From Verrucomicrobiota bacterium (GTDB taxonomy: Bacteria > Verrucomicrobiota > Verrucomicrobiia > Limisphaerales > J093): DNA of 64,000 nt. Where the stretch lies: positions 310,001 through 374,000 of the forward strand of contig JAOSKK010000035.1 of assembly GCA_027493615.1 (NCBI GenBank), written 5' to 3'. The notes under the pieces were generated by a model, which saw only the letters and a list, made by a program, of their open reading frames with translations, did no database searches and was not told the DNA's origin. Positions 26,901 through 38,817 of this stretch are shown in pieces (positions within the stretch are counted from its first letter, which is position 1; each line of letters opens with the position of its first letter). A program made the translations under genes and the position numbers.

Positions 26901-29900
26901 ATGCGTCCCTCGAAGCCGCTGAGGAACCGGTTGGTGGAGCGGCCGGTTGGAGCGGTGTCTGGTTCGGCGAACTTGATCGGGATCGAGGTGCGGTTGGTGT
27001 CGTCACTGAGGGTGACGTAGACCGTATTGGTGAGGGAAGCGTTGGTCCGGATCAGGCCCTGGGTGAGGGCTTCGACGATGTGGCTGGCGCCGGTGCGATC
27101 GCGGAGGTTGGCGTAAAGGAGGCCGGCCGGGGCGTTCGTGAGCGTGCCCGGGCGGAAACCGAACTCGACGCCGATGTGGTCGGTGCCGTTACCCCAGGTC
27201 GCGAGGATGCGGTTGGTGCTGAGGTCGGCGGGGGTTGACCCAGGCATCGATCGTGAAGCCGCTGCGCAAGCCGACGTCGAGGCCGGGGGCGTTGGTGACG
27301 ATCACGAAGTCGCCAATGCGGGCGAAGTCGAGGCCCAGGCCGAACTTGCCCGGGACGAAGGTGGGGCCGTCGATCCCGGCCGGGTGATTGCCCATGACAT
27401 CGGCGCCGTTGCCGTCGAAGCTCCAGCGGCTGACGAGGGCATTGGTGGGTTTGGCGGCGCCGCCGTACCGGTAGATGCCGAGGATTTCGGCGGGTTCAAG
27501 CGCGCGGCCGTAGAGGTCGACCTCGTCCAGTTGGCCGAGGTACTGGGCGGCGAAGGCGACGTTGGTGACGGTTTGCCGGCCGAGGAAGAGGTGGTGGCGC
27601 GTGTCCGGGGCGAAGCTGCCGATGTCCCGCTGGCCCTGGGGTACGCCGTCGAGGTAGAGGGTGGCGAGGCCGGTGTTGGTGCGGTAGGTGAGGGCGACGT
27701 GGTGGAAGTTGGTGACCACCTCCTCGTAGCCGAGGGCGGTGCGGTTGGTGCCGCCGCGGTTCTCGACCAACACGGTGCGGGTGCCTTCGGGGCTGATGAG
27801 GCTGAAGGCAAGGTCGGAGACGCGCGGGTGGCTCACGCGGAGGCCGACCTTCACGTCGGCGACTTCGAGGGCGCTATGGACTTGGTTGGTGAGATAGATG
27901 CGGGCGTCGTCAAGGACGGGGACCGTGTTGGTGCCGACGAGATCGGTGCGGAGGGGGCCGTTGGGGTCGACGTCCCAGAAGCCACGGATGTAAAAAGGTG
28001 GTGGATTGGGCGTTTGGATTGTAGACCCCGATGAAGTAGCGGCCGGGGCGGAGCGGGGGGATATCGGCCCGGCTGAGGGTGAGTTCGCCACCCGGGGGTG
28101 AGATACGCGCGTGCTTGTCAAAAACCGTGAGCGTTGGCGGGACCTCATGGCGGAGGAAGACGTCGATGGGAACGGTCATCTGGGAGAGGGCGACGTGGAG
28201 GAGGACGGCCTCGGGAGGGACATCGACGTAAAGAATGTCGTACTGGTTAGGCGCAAGGGTCACGAACGAGCCGGCGAGGAGGTCGCGGGCAGGGAAGATC
28301 CGGATGCGGAGGTCCTCGACCTGACCGGTGTGGCCGAGGGCGTTGTCGATCATGGTGAGCTGCCAGAGGCCACTGCCCTGGGCACCGATGAAATCGATGA
28401 GGCTGCCGGGGCCGTCGCTGCGGACGGCGGTGGGTTCGATGGCCGTCCCGGTGTCATCGAAGATGACGCTGACGGTGCCGTCGGGGGCGGGGGTGGCAGG
28501 GCTGTGGTTGTTAAGAACGGCGAAGCGCCGGGCGTGGCTGAGATTGCCGAGCAGGTCCCCATTTCCTCGTGGCGGACGGTGGTGTAGGCGAGGGCGCGGC
28601 CCACGACCATGGGATAGGTGCCGAAGCCGAACATGAAGCTGGCACCGGGGGATTGGGGAGTGCCGTCCGGGATGCGCCGGGGCCTGGGGCGACCGGAGAT
28701 CATGTAGCTGCCGTCGTCGAGAAGCTGGCCAAACGGTTCGTCGCTCGAGGAAGCGATGAGGTTGTACTCAGCGGACATCTGGTCCTCGGCCTTGATGCCG
28801 ACGTAGAACACCTCGCCGATCTCCCCGTCCTCAAAGGTAACGGTTTCGGTGCCGCCCCGCTGCAGGGAGGTGATGGAGGCGTTGAGGGCAGCGGGATCGA
28901 GGTGGACGAGGTTCGAATTGCCGCGGAGGACGTACATGTCGATGTCCCCCTCGCCGCCGACCCGGGGCACCGAAAGGTTCGGTGGCATGAAGACGGCGAA
29001 GGCGACGTACCGGCCGAAGTTGGTGTCGCCGTCGGTGAGGTCGGGATTGAACTCGTTGGTGAACACGTAGAACTGCCACTGATTGGTCGTGCCGTCGCGA
29101 GTTCCGATCAGGGGCGAGTGCGCCCCGGCGCGCTGGTGGATGACTGGGACGCCGTTGGTGAGGATCGTCGCTTCGACGGGAGGACCCACCACAAGCGGCT
29201 GCGGGGTGAAGGTGAGGGCGTTGGTGCCGCTGACGGAGACGACGAGGGCGTAGTCCTGGGCGATGGCGTTGGTGTGGGCGGTGACGGCGTTGACGTTCAC
29301 GCGGCGGGCGGTGACGTACACGGTGTAGTTGGTGTCGATAGGGCCGCGGAGGAAGACGTTCTCGACGTTGTTGATGTTGTCGGCGAGGCCGACGTTGTCA
29401 TTGGTCGAGACGGGGCGGTTGTAGTCGCTCGAGGCGGGGATGTCGTTGCCGAGATACCAGAGGCCGGTGGTGCGGTTGGAGACGACGAGGTCGAGGTCGT
29501 TCACGAGCCGGATTGAGGCGGCGGGATTGCCGGGCGGGTCGGTCCAGACAAGGGTGACGCGCAGGTCGGACGTGAGGGCGTTGGTGGGGATGGTGAGGTC
29601 GTACTGGTGGGTCTGGGCGGTGGCAAGGGCGTTGGTGGGGTGCTGATCCACCCAGCGGACGGGCCACTGATCCGGTCGATCGATGAGGTTGGTGAGGGCG
29701 GCGGGGAAGATGTTGGTGAGGGCGGGCAAGCCCCAGCCCTGGTAATTGATCTGGGGCCGGACTTCCAGGTTGTAGCGGGAGCTGAGCGAGCGGGCGCCGT
29801 TGATGAGGAGGGCCTTCATGAGAGCCGGGCTGTAGGGCCGCTCGAGCTGTTGCTCGAAGAACTCCTGCATGAGGGCCAGGAGCCCGGAGACGGCGGCCGC

Positions 29901-32072
29901 CGAGGCGCTCGTGCCGTTGTCGTAGCGGTAGTAGGGGGCGAGCGGCTCGTTGATGTCGCGCAGCAGATCGAGGTAATCGCTGGCGTCCACGGTGAGGTCG
30001 AGGCGGACGACGAGGTTGAAGCTCACGGGCGCCTGCGTGGGGTTGGCGATGCTGTAGTACCAGGGGCCTTCCTCGGGGGAATCGATGGTGGCCTCGCCGA
30101 CCCCGCGGAGGTCGGCCGTCGTGGGCCTGTCACCGAAGCGGGCGTAGATCTCAAGGTCGGGGAACGGATCCGGGGAGTTGGGGGCCGGCAGGGTACGGAT
30201 GGTGAGGCGGGCAGTTCGGGCGGGGACCAACAGCCCATACTGGTTCCACTCGGTGGGGAGCACGAGCTGGTCGGGGAAGGCGAGGATCGTCGAGTTCGTC
30301 AGCATCAGGTCGACGGTCCAGTTCGTGGGCGCGGTCGAGACAATGAAGACGCCCGGGGCGACGATGTCCGGCTTGAAGCGGCCGTTGTCGCCCTCGATGC
30401 CAAGGCCGACGTTGCCGCGACCGGAGAAAGGGGCGACCTCATCGTCGCTGTCCGAGAACCTGATCGTGATGGTATTGGTCTCAACGACGTTGGTGACGAA
30501 GAACTCGCCTTCGAAGATGTTGGTGACCTGGTTGGTGGCCACAACCTCGTAGGTGATCGGGCGGAGGTTTTCCGTGGCGCCGACGGTGATGACATTCTTG
30601 GCGGTGGCCGGGGAGAGGATGCTGCCGGGGTTGCCGCCACTGCCGTCGTCGTTGCCATAGGCTTCGTTGCCGGCGGCAAAGACGTAGAGGAGGGGCTGGC
30701 TGCCCGGCTGGCCCGGCAGGGCATCGCGCACGGCGGCGTCGTAGCTGGCGGCAGCGGAATCGTACTCGAAGACGCGGGCGTAGCCCCAGCTATTGTTCGA
30801 GATGAGGGCGTTGGTGCGCTGCAGGGTGAGATAGTTGGTGGCGGCGGCCACTTCCCGCAGGACGAGATCGGAGGACAGGGGACCGAGGGTGCGGTCCACA
30901 CCCAGAACGAGGAGGCTGGCGTTGGTGGCGAAGCCGCGGAAGGTGGCGTTGGTGAGGGAACCGGGCGGGACATTCGTGCCGGTGGGGCCGTTGGCGCCGG
31001 TGCTGGCAATGATACCGGCCACGTGCGTGCCGTGGCCCAACGGGTCCTCGAGGAGGTTGTTGGTGTCGCCGGCGAAGACACGGCCTTTGAGATCGGGATG
31101 CTCGGCCCAAACGCCGCTATCGTTGATGTTCACCCAGACATTGCTGCCCGTGAGTCCCAGGTAGTTGGTGGCCGTGACGGTGTCCGCAGCCACGCCGAGC
31201 CGTTCGCGGGTGAGATCGTTGAGCAGGACGCGGTCGGCGTAGGTCTCGATCAACTGCACGCCCGGGAGGGCGGCGAGCGCGGCCAGCGAGGTGGCCCGGG
31301 GCGCGACCACAAATTGGGGCTCGGGCTCGAAACCGACGGTCCCGCGACCCTCGGCAACGATGCCAGCGCCGAGGGCAGTGAGGTCGGCCAAGACGGTGTC
31401 GCGATCCTCCGCATACGCGGTCACGCGGACCAGGGCGTGTTCGGGGAGCGGTTCGAGTTCGAGAGCGCGCGCCAGGAGGCCGGGGTCCAGCTTGAAGTAC
31501 GGTTCGAACGGAAGGACCGCGAGGGTGCCGGCTCTCAGCGCCGCCGCGCCAGCGGCGGAGATGCGGACGAGGTAGGCGTTGTTGGGGATGTAAGAGACGA
31601 CCCGTCCGCCTTGGGCAGCAATGCGGGCGCGGAAGGCGGGGGTCAGCGGGCCCTGGGCCTGAACGAGATACGCGCCTGGTTCGGAGGAGGCGCGGAGGAG
31701 ATCCGGGACCGGCAGCGGAACGGGGCTGGCGGTATCCAAGAGGGCGTTGCGCAGCAACTAGGGCGGTGTCGCTACGGCTCAGGGCATCGACGGACGCGGG
31801 TGTGTTACGAAGGCGGAGGGGAAAGGCGGCGTCCGCGTAGTGGGCCGGTGCGTCCGTGGCGGTCGAGGCCACGGCGGGGAGCGTGTCGACGCGCGTGAGG
31901 AGGCGAACGGGCGCCGGGGAAGTCGCCTGAGTGACCTGCTGGGTCGAACCGGCGCCGGGGGCGGCGGGTGGGGGAGTGGCTGGAGGGACTGACGACGGTT
32001 GCCTTCCAGCCAGAAGAGGATCCCGCCGACGAAGGCGAGGAGGCTAATCGCGGACCAAAAACGGGTTTTCAT
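23956..32072 (-). CDS. Giant exported subtilisin-like protease with P-domain, LamG and PPC modules (seven frameshifts)
   Basis: The N-terminus MKTRFWSAISLLAFVGGILF is a signal peptide or anchor, followed by a Pro-rich linker. The S8 domain has Asp in VNINDSGVW (about 31120), His in GHGTHVAGI (about 31025) and Ser in NGTSASAAAVSG (29907-29909). Downstream come P-proprotein-like regions (for example GSGLWQLTMIDNALGHTGQV), LamG/ConA-like domains (HHVALTYRTNTGLATLYLDG; ISWW-type LVSWWPAESTANDIVST), and several PPC-like repeats to the end. Frame breaks are at about 32002, 31759, 28557, 27992, 27229, 24401 and 24347. Corrected length is 2705 codons, a whole number. It starts 22 nt after cassette protein A. 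I infer a cell-surface or secreted protease; whether it is one gene or two rests on the frameshift reading. Confidence 0.8.
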
Positions 32073-32094
32073 ACGCCAGATCAGATGGGCGGGT

Positions 32095-35000
32095 TCACTG
32101 CGCGGGCAGCTCCCGGTAGCTCTCGATGACGGCGCGCGGGTTGAGTGGGGTTCCCTCGATCCGGATGACGGCCTTGGCGGCGTACTCGGCGGTCACCTGG
32201 TAATTGGTGCAGAGCCGATTGAAGCCGCCGGCCTGGAGGTAAAGGGAGTTGGGCGCCTCGCGCAGGGCCTGGCCGAAGGCATAGACCACAAAGCGCGGAT
32301 CATCTTCGCGCAGGAGCGAGAGAATTTGTTGGGGGATCCGCTCGAGCACAGGGTCGGTGACGTAGTGGTTGGGATCGAGGAAGGGAGACGCCACGGTCAG
32401 CTCGGGGGTGGCGAGGATACGACCGAGGCGGTTGAAGACGGGGATGGTCTGCTGGTTGTTGGTGACCTCGCCGAGCCGGGTGCGGTTGATGCCCTCGACG
32501 ATGCGCCGGAGCTGGGGGTAGCGGGTGAGTCCCGCGGGGCCGTCCGGCTGGATGAACACCTCCTGAAACTCGGGCTGCTGCCCGTTGAGGACGACGGTGG
32601 CAGGGGTCAGGTTGCTGAGGACGGAGAGGCCGCTCAAGACCGCGGACCAGGCGGCGAGGTTGGTCTGGTTGACGGAGAGGAGACCGCGCGCGGCGTTTTC
32701 GTTCGCCGCGGTGGTGAAGGCTTCGAGCAACGGCCAGTCATTCGTGGGATGGGTCCCCGCGCTGCCCGACCAGGCGAGCCACTCGCGCGGGGAGATGACG
32801 CCGGACTTCAAGTAGACGGTTTGCCAGGGAGTTCCACGATGGACCCGGCCGATCCAGCCGAGGCTGGGGAACTTGTTCGTGGGGAAGTGCCAGTCGTCGG
32901 AGCGCGTGATGAGAGGGTCTTTGACGCGGTTATCGTAGGCGCGGGGGCCGGGGGTGAGGTTGGGGTTGCCGCCCCAAGGGGCATAGCGCTCGTTGATGAA
33001 GCCGAGGTTGGAGTTGGTGAGGACGGCGGTGGGCGGCACGGCGAAGCGCACGGTGTTGGTACGGTCGGGGTCATCCGGGCGGTTCTGGGGATCGAGGAGG
33101 TCGGAGACGAGGTAGTGGACGAGCGGGTCATTGGCCTGCCAGGAAGAATCCGAGTAGAGCTTGCGCGTGGGAGAGAACGGCGCCTGGACGGCGGTGCGGC
33201 CGCTCAGTTCGGCCAGGAGGGCCTGGCGCTCGCGCTCGCTGGTGTAAACGAGCGGGGTGAGCCCGTGGAACATACGGAAGCGGTCGATGCTCTTGGCCTT
33301 GTCCTGACCCTCGACGGTGCTCTGGCTGTAGCTGCGCCACTGGGCGTCGCTGACGGGCAGGTTGCCGAGGGAGATCTGCATCTGGTTTTCGATGCCGACC
33401 ATGGGCGTGGTGATCGTGGTGCCGCCGCCGACCCGGTTGGTGTCCCAGACATTGCCGGGCTCGGTGGTGGCGCCGACCTGGGCGAGGGTCTCGCGACCGG
33501 CGAGTTCGCGGGTGATGTAGAGGTCGGACCGGAGCAGGCCGAGGCTGACAAAGTCGAGGAAGTTGCCGGTGCCCTCATCGAGGATGGCGCAGATGAAGCT
33601 GTTGGTGCCACGCAGGCTCCAATCAGGGAAATAGAATCCCTGGTTGGCGACGAAAGGAGTGTTGAGGCCGGCCGGGATGAGGTTGGGGGCCGGGACGGGC
33701 TGGTAAGCCATGGTATTGGCCAGGCTGATCGGCCGGAGGATGGGGAGGAGGAACTGGTTCGACGTCCACTGGTTGGCGTTGAGGACCAGGTTGGTGTTGT
33801 AAAGGGGAGGTTGGTGTAGGCGAGCGGGACGTTGGTGCGGGCACCGTCGATGAGGGCGAGGGAATAACTGCCGAGGATCTGGACGCGGACGGCACGCGGG
33901 AAGGGGTTGGTGTAGGAGTTCCAGAGCTCGAGACCGAACTGGTTGGTGAGCGTGAGCAGGTACATCAAGTTCGTCTGGAACGGCTGCGGGTCAGCGGGAG
34001 TCCGCTTGCGAACCTCGAGCTTGCGGGTGACCTGGGCGACGTTGCGGAGGGAGAACTCGTTGAAGTTGGGCAGGCCCTTCTTGGCGCCGATGAGGAACGG
34101 CACGTCGTAGACAATGGCGCGCTCGAGGGAGGCCAACTGAGTGCAGTGCGCCGGGATCGCGAGGCTGAGGATGCGCTCGGACTGAAGGATGGCGCGGGCG
34201 TTGTTGGTGACCGGTTCGTAGCCCTTGATGAAGATGGCGTCGCCCTCGGTGGCGAAGAGCGGGCGCAGGACCGTGGGCAGGTGAGGGTACGCAGTGTCGG
34301 CGCGGTTGGTGGTGGCGTCGTAAAGGTTGACCGCGAGCTGCAGGAGGCGATGCACCTCGGGGGTGTATTCGTTGTAAGGGTGGACCAGGATGTTGGTGAC
34401 GGACATGCCCGGCCGGACCAGGGCGTTGCCGATGTAGAAGTTGGTGTACAGGTTGTTGCCGGCGCGGACGATGTTGGTGCGGCGGGCGGCGACGAAGAGG
34501 CGGTTGGCGGCGGCTTCGAAGAAGGCCTGCGGCGTCCAGGTCACAAAGTTGGTGGCGCTGAGCGGCGGGGTGTTGTTGTAGTTGAGGTTGACCTTCCCGA
34601 GCTCGCCTGCACCGGAATCCGTGCCCATCTGGCTCTGGAGACGGTAGAAGGTGTAGCGGTCGTAGGAGGAGAGGGCGTTCTGGGCGAGGAGCATGCGGGC
34701 AGGCCAGATGGCGTTGCCCGCGGTGGTGAGCACCTTGTTGGTGTCGAAGAGCTCCTGCAGATCGACGTAGGTGCGCGGGTTGTCGCTGCCGGACCAGGGC
34801 TTGTTGGGGGGGGTGAGGTCATCGTCGATCGTGAGGCCCAGGAGGTTGGTGGCGGTGAAGGCGGGACCGTCGCTGTACCCGTCGATCCAGTCGGCCTGGA
34901 AGGCATTGGCGGCCTGCGGACCGTAAAGCGTGCCCACGGGGAGGAGGTTCCGCAGGTCACCGCCGTAGCGGTAGCGGAGGATGGAGAGGGCGTCCTCGGC

Positions 35001-35977
35001 GGCGGCGCCGGTGCCGGGTCCGGCCAGGCCACGGTAGTTGTAGAAGGTGGTGACGTTGGTGTTCAGGTCACGCAGGAAGGCGGCGAGGTTGAGCTCCCAG
35101 GAGCCGACGCCCTGGTTGCGGTAGTAACCGTCGAGCTGGAGCTGGGTGTCGTTGATGCGGAGCGCGTGATTGCCGATGAAATTCAGATCGAGGCTCTTGC
35201 CGGCCGGCTGGACAAGATAGGCCATGCGACCGATGAAGCGGTTTGTGGGAGAGTGGGGCAGGCCGGGGTCCTGGAGGATGCCCACCCATTCGGGATCGCC
35301 GACGAAGAAGTTGCTCAAGACCAGTTCGCCGCCGCCGCGCCAGGAGAGTCCGTTGGTGCCGAGCCACTGGCCGTTGAAGCCGAGCTCGGGCAGGAGGCCG
35401 TTGGACTCGAAGCGGCCGTTGCGGTTCAGATCGAGGTAGAACCGGAAGTCGAGAGGCACGCGCGGGTCGTTGGTGACGGAGAAGAAGACGGGCGGGCGCG
35501 GGTCGTACTGGAGGTTTGCGATGTTCCGGAGCCAGGGCGTGCCGTCGGCGGTCATGGGGCCACCGGAGAGCGTGCGTTCGTAATTGACGTTCGTGGGATT
35601 GGGGACGATGAGCGGAAGGCCGGCATCGAAGCCGTAGGGGCTGATGAAATTCGTGGAGACGAAGAACCCGTAGTTGAGCAGGTTGCTCGAGGCGATGACC
35701 CGCGAGACCACTTCGGCCTGCGCCCGTGCCACAGCGGTTTCCGCCATCAGCCGGGCGCGGGTTTGTTCCTCCACGACGGTGACCGCCACGCGCTCGCGGC
35801 GGCTGACCGCGAGGAAGGTCACCGCCATGAACGTGACGACGGAGAGCATGACCAGCGTGATGATCAGCACCACGCCCTGGGGTGCCGCCGGGGATCGGCC
35901 GGCGCCCGCGGCGGAGACCGGGGACGCGACCAAAGTCCGGGAGGACCGCACTGGGGGACGGAAGCGTGAACCTTCAT
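32095..35977 (-). CDS. Verru_Chthon cassette protein A (PilX/GspK-like; frameshifted)
   Basis: A single N-terminal hydrophobic helix (GVVLIITLVMLSVVTFMAVT FLAV) is followed by RRERVAVTVVEEQTRARLMA ETAVARAQAEV, the Ala/Glu-rich helix typical of this family. A very long exterior domain rich in NT/TN dipeptides follows. One base is missing at 33804-33807. I place the start at 35977, where ATG overlaps the stop of protein C (ATGA); this needs one missing base in the G run 35953-35957, otherwise a GTG at 35951 would serve. Corrected length is 1294 codons. The cassette is known from Verrucomicrobia; function is unproven, but it resembles minor pseudopilin assemblies. Confidence 0.8.
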
Positions 35978-36969
35978 GGCCGGACGGAGGAAGCCGTGGA
36001 CAGCGGTGGGGCCTGCCAGATCGGGATGCGCTGGCGGAACAGTTGCACCTGGGAAGCGCGGTTGGAAAGGAAGCGCGCCGCGAAATCCGATCCGGCCGGC
36101 AGGGCGCGGAAGCGGGCAAGGGCGTCCGGCTCCAGGATGCCGACTTCGAGCTCGATCGCGGCGGGAAGGGCGTTGCTGCGGAAGACGGTGAAGGTCTCCG
36201 AGCTTCGGCGGGGATCCTGCTCGAGCACCAAGTCCCAGCCGAGCTGGTAGCCGTGGCTCGTCTGGAGGTTGGTCGCGGCGTTCACGTACCAGTAGCCGTT
36301 GGTCCAGCTCATCGGAAAACCCAAGGGATCATAGGCCTGGACCCGGAAGTGAATGACGCCGTCGAGGATCGGGGAGAAGTTCGCCGCTGGCTGCAGGAGG
36401 CAGGCCGCGCTCAGCAGACCCGGGGTCACGAAACGGTTCGTGTGTTCGAAATGGTAGCGGGCCAGGGTTCCCACCCCACTGCGGGCGTTGACCACGCGGT
36501 AGGCGACACCGGCCGCGCGGACGCCCGTGCGGGAATGGATGAAGACCTCCTGGAGCACGTTGGTGCGGCGGGCGTTGCCGACGTCGAGGGCCTGCACGAC
36601 CGGTTGGTAGCCGGTGAAGTCTGGTGGCGGCCGGTTCGTATAGTAGCGCTCCGTGAGCTCAGCGGGCTTGAGTTCGCTCAGCAGCGGCGCGTTGATGGCG
36701 GGACTGAGGGCGTACAGCAGATTGGTTTCGCGGCTGGCTCCGGCCGCGGTCAACCGGCGCAGGTCCTCCGCCAGGAGCGCCATGGCAAAGCGTCCGCCTT
36801 CCGTCACGTCCGTCTGGCTCACGTTGGCCCGGAGGGCGCGTTGGGTGGCGCTGAACACGGTGTAAAGCGCTGCCACGATGACGGTCATGATACCGACCGC
36901 GACCATCAACTCGAGCAGCGAGAAGGCGCGCTCGCGGGCAGGGGAAGGGTGAAAACGCGCGACGGTCAT
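35974..36969 (-). CDS. Verru_Chthon cassette protein C, prepilin-like
   Basis: The 331-residue product starts MTVARFHPSPARERAFSLLE. It has a type IV prepilin cleavage/methylation motif (RAFSLLELMVAVGIMTVIVA) about 14 residues in, then a helical stalk and a C-terminal globular part (IELEVGILEPDALARFRALP). The start at 36969 overlaps the stop of protein B by ATGA, and its own stop overlaps protein A the same way. It would need a prepilin peptidase, which is not in this window. Confidence 0.85.
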   Translation of the reverse strand: MTVARFHPSPARERAFSLLELMVAVGIMTVIVAALYTVFSATQRALRANVSQTDVTEGGRFAMALLAEDLRRLTAAGASRETNLLYALSPAINAPLLSELKPAELTERYYTNRPPPDFTGYQPVVQALDVGNARRTNVLQEVFIHSRTGVRAAGVAYRVVNARSGVGTLARYHFEHTNRFVTPGLLSAACLLQPAANFSPILDGVIHFRVQAYDPLGFPMSWTNGYWYVNAATNLQTSHGYQLGWDLVLEQDPRRSSETFTVFRSNALPAAIELEVGILEPDALARFRALPAGSDFAARFLSNRASQVQLFRQRIPIWQAPPLSTASSVRP

Positions 36970-37852
36970 GGCAGGGACGCGAAGCCGAGGGGTTGCATCC
37001 AATGCAGCTCACCAAGGCGGCTGTCGTTGGTGGTGGCCAGACCGGCATTGATCAGAGTCCGGAACACCTTCCGGTTGTTGCCGACGCGGGTCTGGTTGTT
37101 CATGAGGTAAACCGGCCACTCGAGGACGAGGCTGAGCTCGTAAGTAGTGGCCTGCATGGCCAACGCCCGGACCCAGAGGTTGGAGCGTTGGTAAGTCTCC
37201 TCGGGGGTCAGGTTGGGCGCCGTGTAGTTCGTGTGCGCCGGGGCGGTGGCGCTGAACGGTCGCAGCGCGGTGGTCAGCCGGTAGCTGAACGCGAAATCGT
37301 TCCGTGGGCTCTTCTCGCCCGCCGAGCCGGTCAGGGCGCGCACGAAGGCGGTGACCGGCCGGTCGTAGACACGGCGCCGGTCGACAACGGAAGGCTGCGT
37401 CAGGAGACCGACGATTTCGCGGCCGGAGCGAAAACCGTCCGCCGTGCCAAACACCCGCGGGTTCTGCTGTCCACCGACCGGCACCCCGGGGATGCTGATG
37501 GCGTCCACGTGGTTGGTCAGGTAGTTCAACCCCAGGCCCCGCTGCGGATGGCCTCGAGCCAGAGACTGCCTTCCTGATTGATGATCGTGTTCTCCCGGTT
37601 CCGCCGCTGGACGTCGAAGCCGGTGGGCAGGACGCCGATGATGGCGACGAGGGCGAACGCGACGATCGCGATGCTGATCGCGATTTCGACCATCGTGAAG
37701 CCGGCCTCGCTCCGCGATCCAGCGGCGGGCGGGAGGCGGCGTGACGACGGATTCCCGCCATCCCCGGCGTGCAGGCGAGACGCCCGCACCACATCGCGAG
37801 GTTTCTCCACCACCCGGCACCGGGGAAGGAGAGGATGCAAAGCAGCTTTCAT
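36966..37852 (-). CDS. Verru_Chthon cassette protein B, prepilin-like (one frameshift)
   Basis: The start MKAALHPLLPRCRVVEKPRD at 37852 overlaps the stop of protein D by ATGA. A leader of about 50 residues precedes the prepilin motif GFTMVEIAISIAIVAFALVA. The family GVLPTGFDVQRRNRENTIIN follows. A missing base in 37537-37540 breaks the frame at SGxLGLNYLTNHVDAIS. The rest (PVGGQQNPRVFGTADGFRSG, and on to LHWMQPLGFASLP) then completes 295 codons. Confidence 0.83.
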
Positions 37853-38799
37853 TGCCACGCAGCGTTCTGTTCCCAGGGTCGGATCACCCGGGCGCGTCCG
37901 GTCAGCCAATCGACCCGGACGTCCATGCGGTTGGTGCCCGCCTGCTCGGTGATGACCACGTCGGGCGGGCTGTTGAGGGCGTAGCGGTTCTGGTTGTCCT
38001 TCGGATAGAAGACACTGGCCCGCAGCAGGGGGATGGATTCTCCGGGGCGGCGGGGCACGACACCACCTTCGTAGACCATGCGCCCGGTCGAGTCGAAGGC
38101 GAGATAGGGCAGGCGCGCCTCGGGACTCTCGGCGGTCGGGAACGGAAACCAGCCGTAAGGGAGGGGGCGGTCGGTGACGTTGGTGTGGTTGGCGACGGTG
38201 AGCCAGCCGGAGCCGAGGTCGGAGAAGAGGTTGGTCCCGAAAATCATGCCATCGGGGAGCTGACGCCATTCGCCCAGGTAAGCGGGGCGTTCGCGGCCGG
38301 GTTGATCGCCCACGGTGCGGCGGGTGAAGAGGGCATAGGCGGTGTACTGGCCGTTCACGAGGTTGGTGAGCGAGCGGAGGGCGGCGGTTTTCGCCTGCGG
38401 CGAGTAAAGCTGAGAGTTGGCCGTCTGAACGGTCTGGAAGTGAGCCCGCATCGTGGGCGGCACAAGCACCACATAAACCGTGCGGCGACCGCTGATGGCT
38501 TGGTAGCGGGCCAGCGAAAGGTCGTCGAGGAACTGGCGATGACCGGCTGCCACTGTGTTGGTCTGGGTCAAGGCACGGATCGCCGGCATGCTCGAGGCGG
38601 CGAGGAGTCCGATGATGGCGATGACCACGAGCAACTCGAGCAACGTGAACGCACGTCCCGCACCGTCGCACCGCCCGTGCCGTCTGAGTCTCGTCACCTC
38701 GACTCCTACGGGCTCACGGTCCCACCGTCGCACCTTCGCACCGGTCCCCTGCCCCACCGTCGCGCCGTCGCACCGTTGCCTGTTTCGCCGGGTGTTCAT
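37849..38799 (-). CDS. Verru_Chthon cassette protein D, prepilin-like
   Basis: The prepilin motif RAFTLLELLVVIAIIGLLAA starts about 49 residues in. The globular region includes RQFLDDLSLARYQAISGRRT and the conserved DFLTGRARV-like end (DVRVDWLTGRARVIRPWEQ). From the ATG at 38799 the leader is unusually long and is encoded by the dispersed repeat (copy 3) and its GTCGCACCG-type flanks (leader segment PVGVEVTRLRR). A GTG at 38697, inside the repeat, would give a more normal leader of about 15 residues. The stop overlaps protein B by ATGA. Confidence 0.83.
   Translation of the reverse strand: MNTRRNRQRCDGATVGQGTGAKVRRWDREPVGVEVTRLRRHGRCDGAGRAFTLLELLVVIAIIGLLAASSMPAIRALTQTNTVAAGHRQFLDDLSLARYQAISGRRTVYVVLVPPTMRAHFQTVQTANSQLYSPQAKTAALRSLTNLVNGQYTAYALFTRRTVGDQPGRERPAYLGEWRQLPDGMIFGTNLFSDLGSGWLTVANHTNVTDRPLPYGWFPFPTAESPEARLPYLAFDSTGRMVYEGGVVPRRPGESIPLLRASVFYPKDNQNRYALNSPPDVVITEQAGTNRMDVRVDWLTGRARVIRPWEQNAAWQ
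38684..38712. repeat. Dispersed 29-bp repeat, copy 3, with GTCGCACCG-type flanks
   Basis: This copy reads CTGAGTCTCGTCACC then TCGACTCCTACGGG. Degenerate short units of the type CACCGTCGCACCG occur on both sides (about 38660-38675 and 38721-38776). It lies in the gap between the pseudopilin gene and the prepilin core of cassette protein D, and forms part of that protein's predicted leader. Confidence 0.75.
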
Positions 38800-38817
38800 G
38801 GCCGTGCCGGGCTCGGG

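Noticed and set aside
24446..27238. Plus-strand open frame of 930 codons
   Set aside because: It is the GC-rich complement of the giant subtilase gene, with Gly/Glu/Val-rich nonsense and no domain.
38650..38780. CRISPR array, because of short GTCGCACCG-like repeats
   Set aside because: Units are short, degenerate and irregularly spaced, with no spacers of even length and no cas genes.
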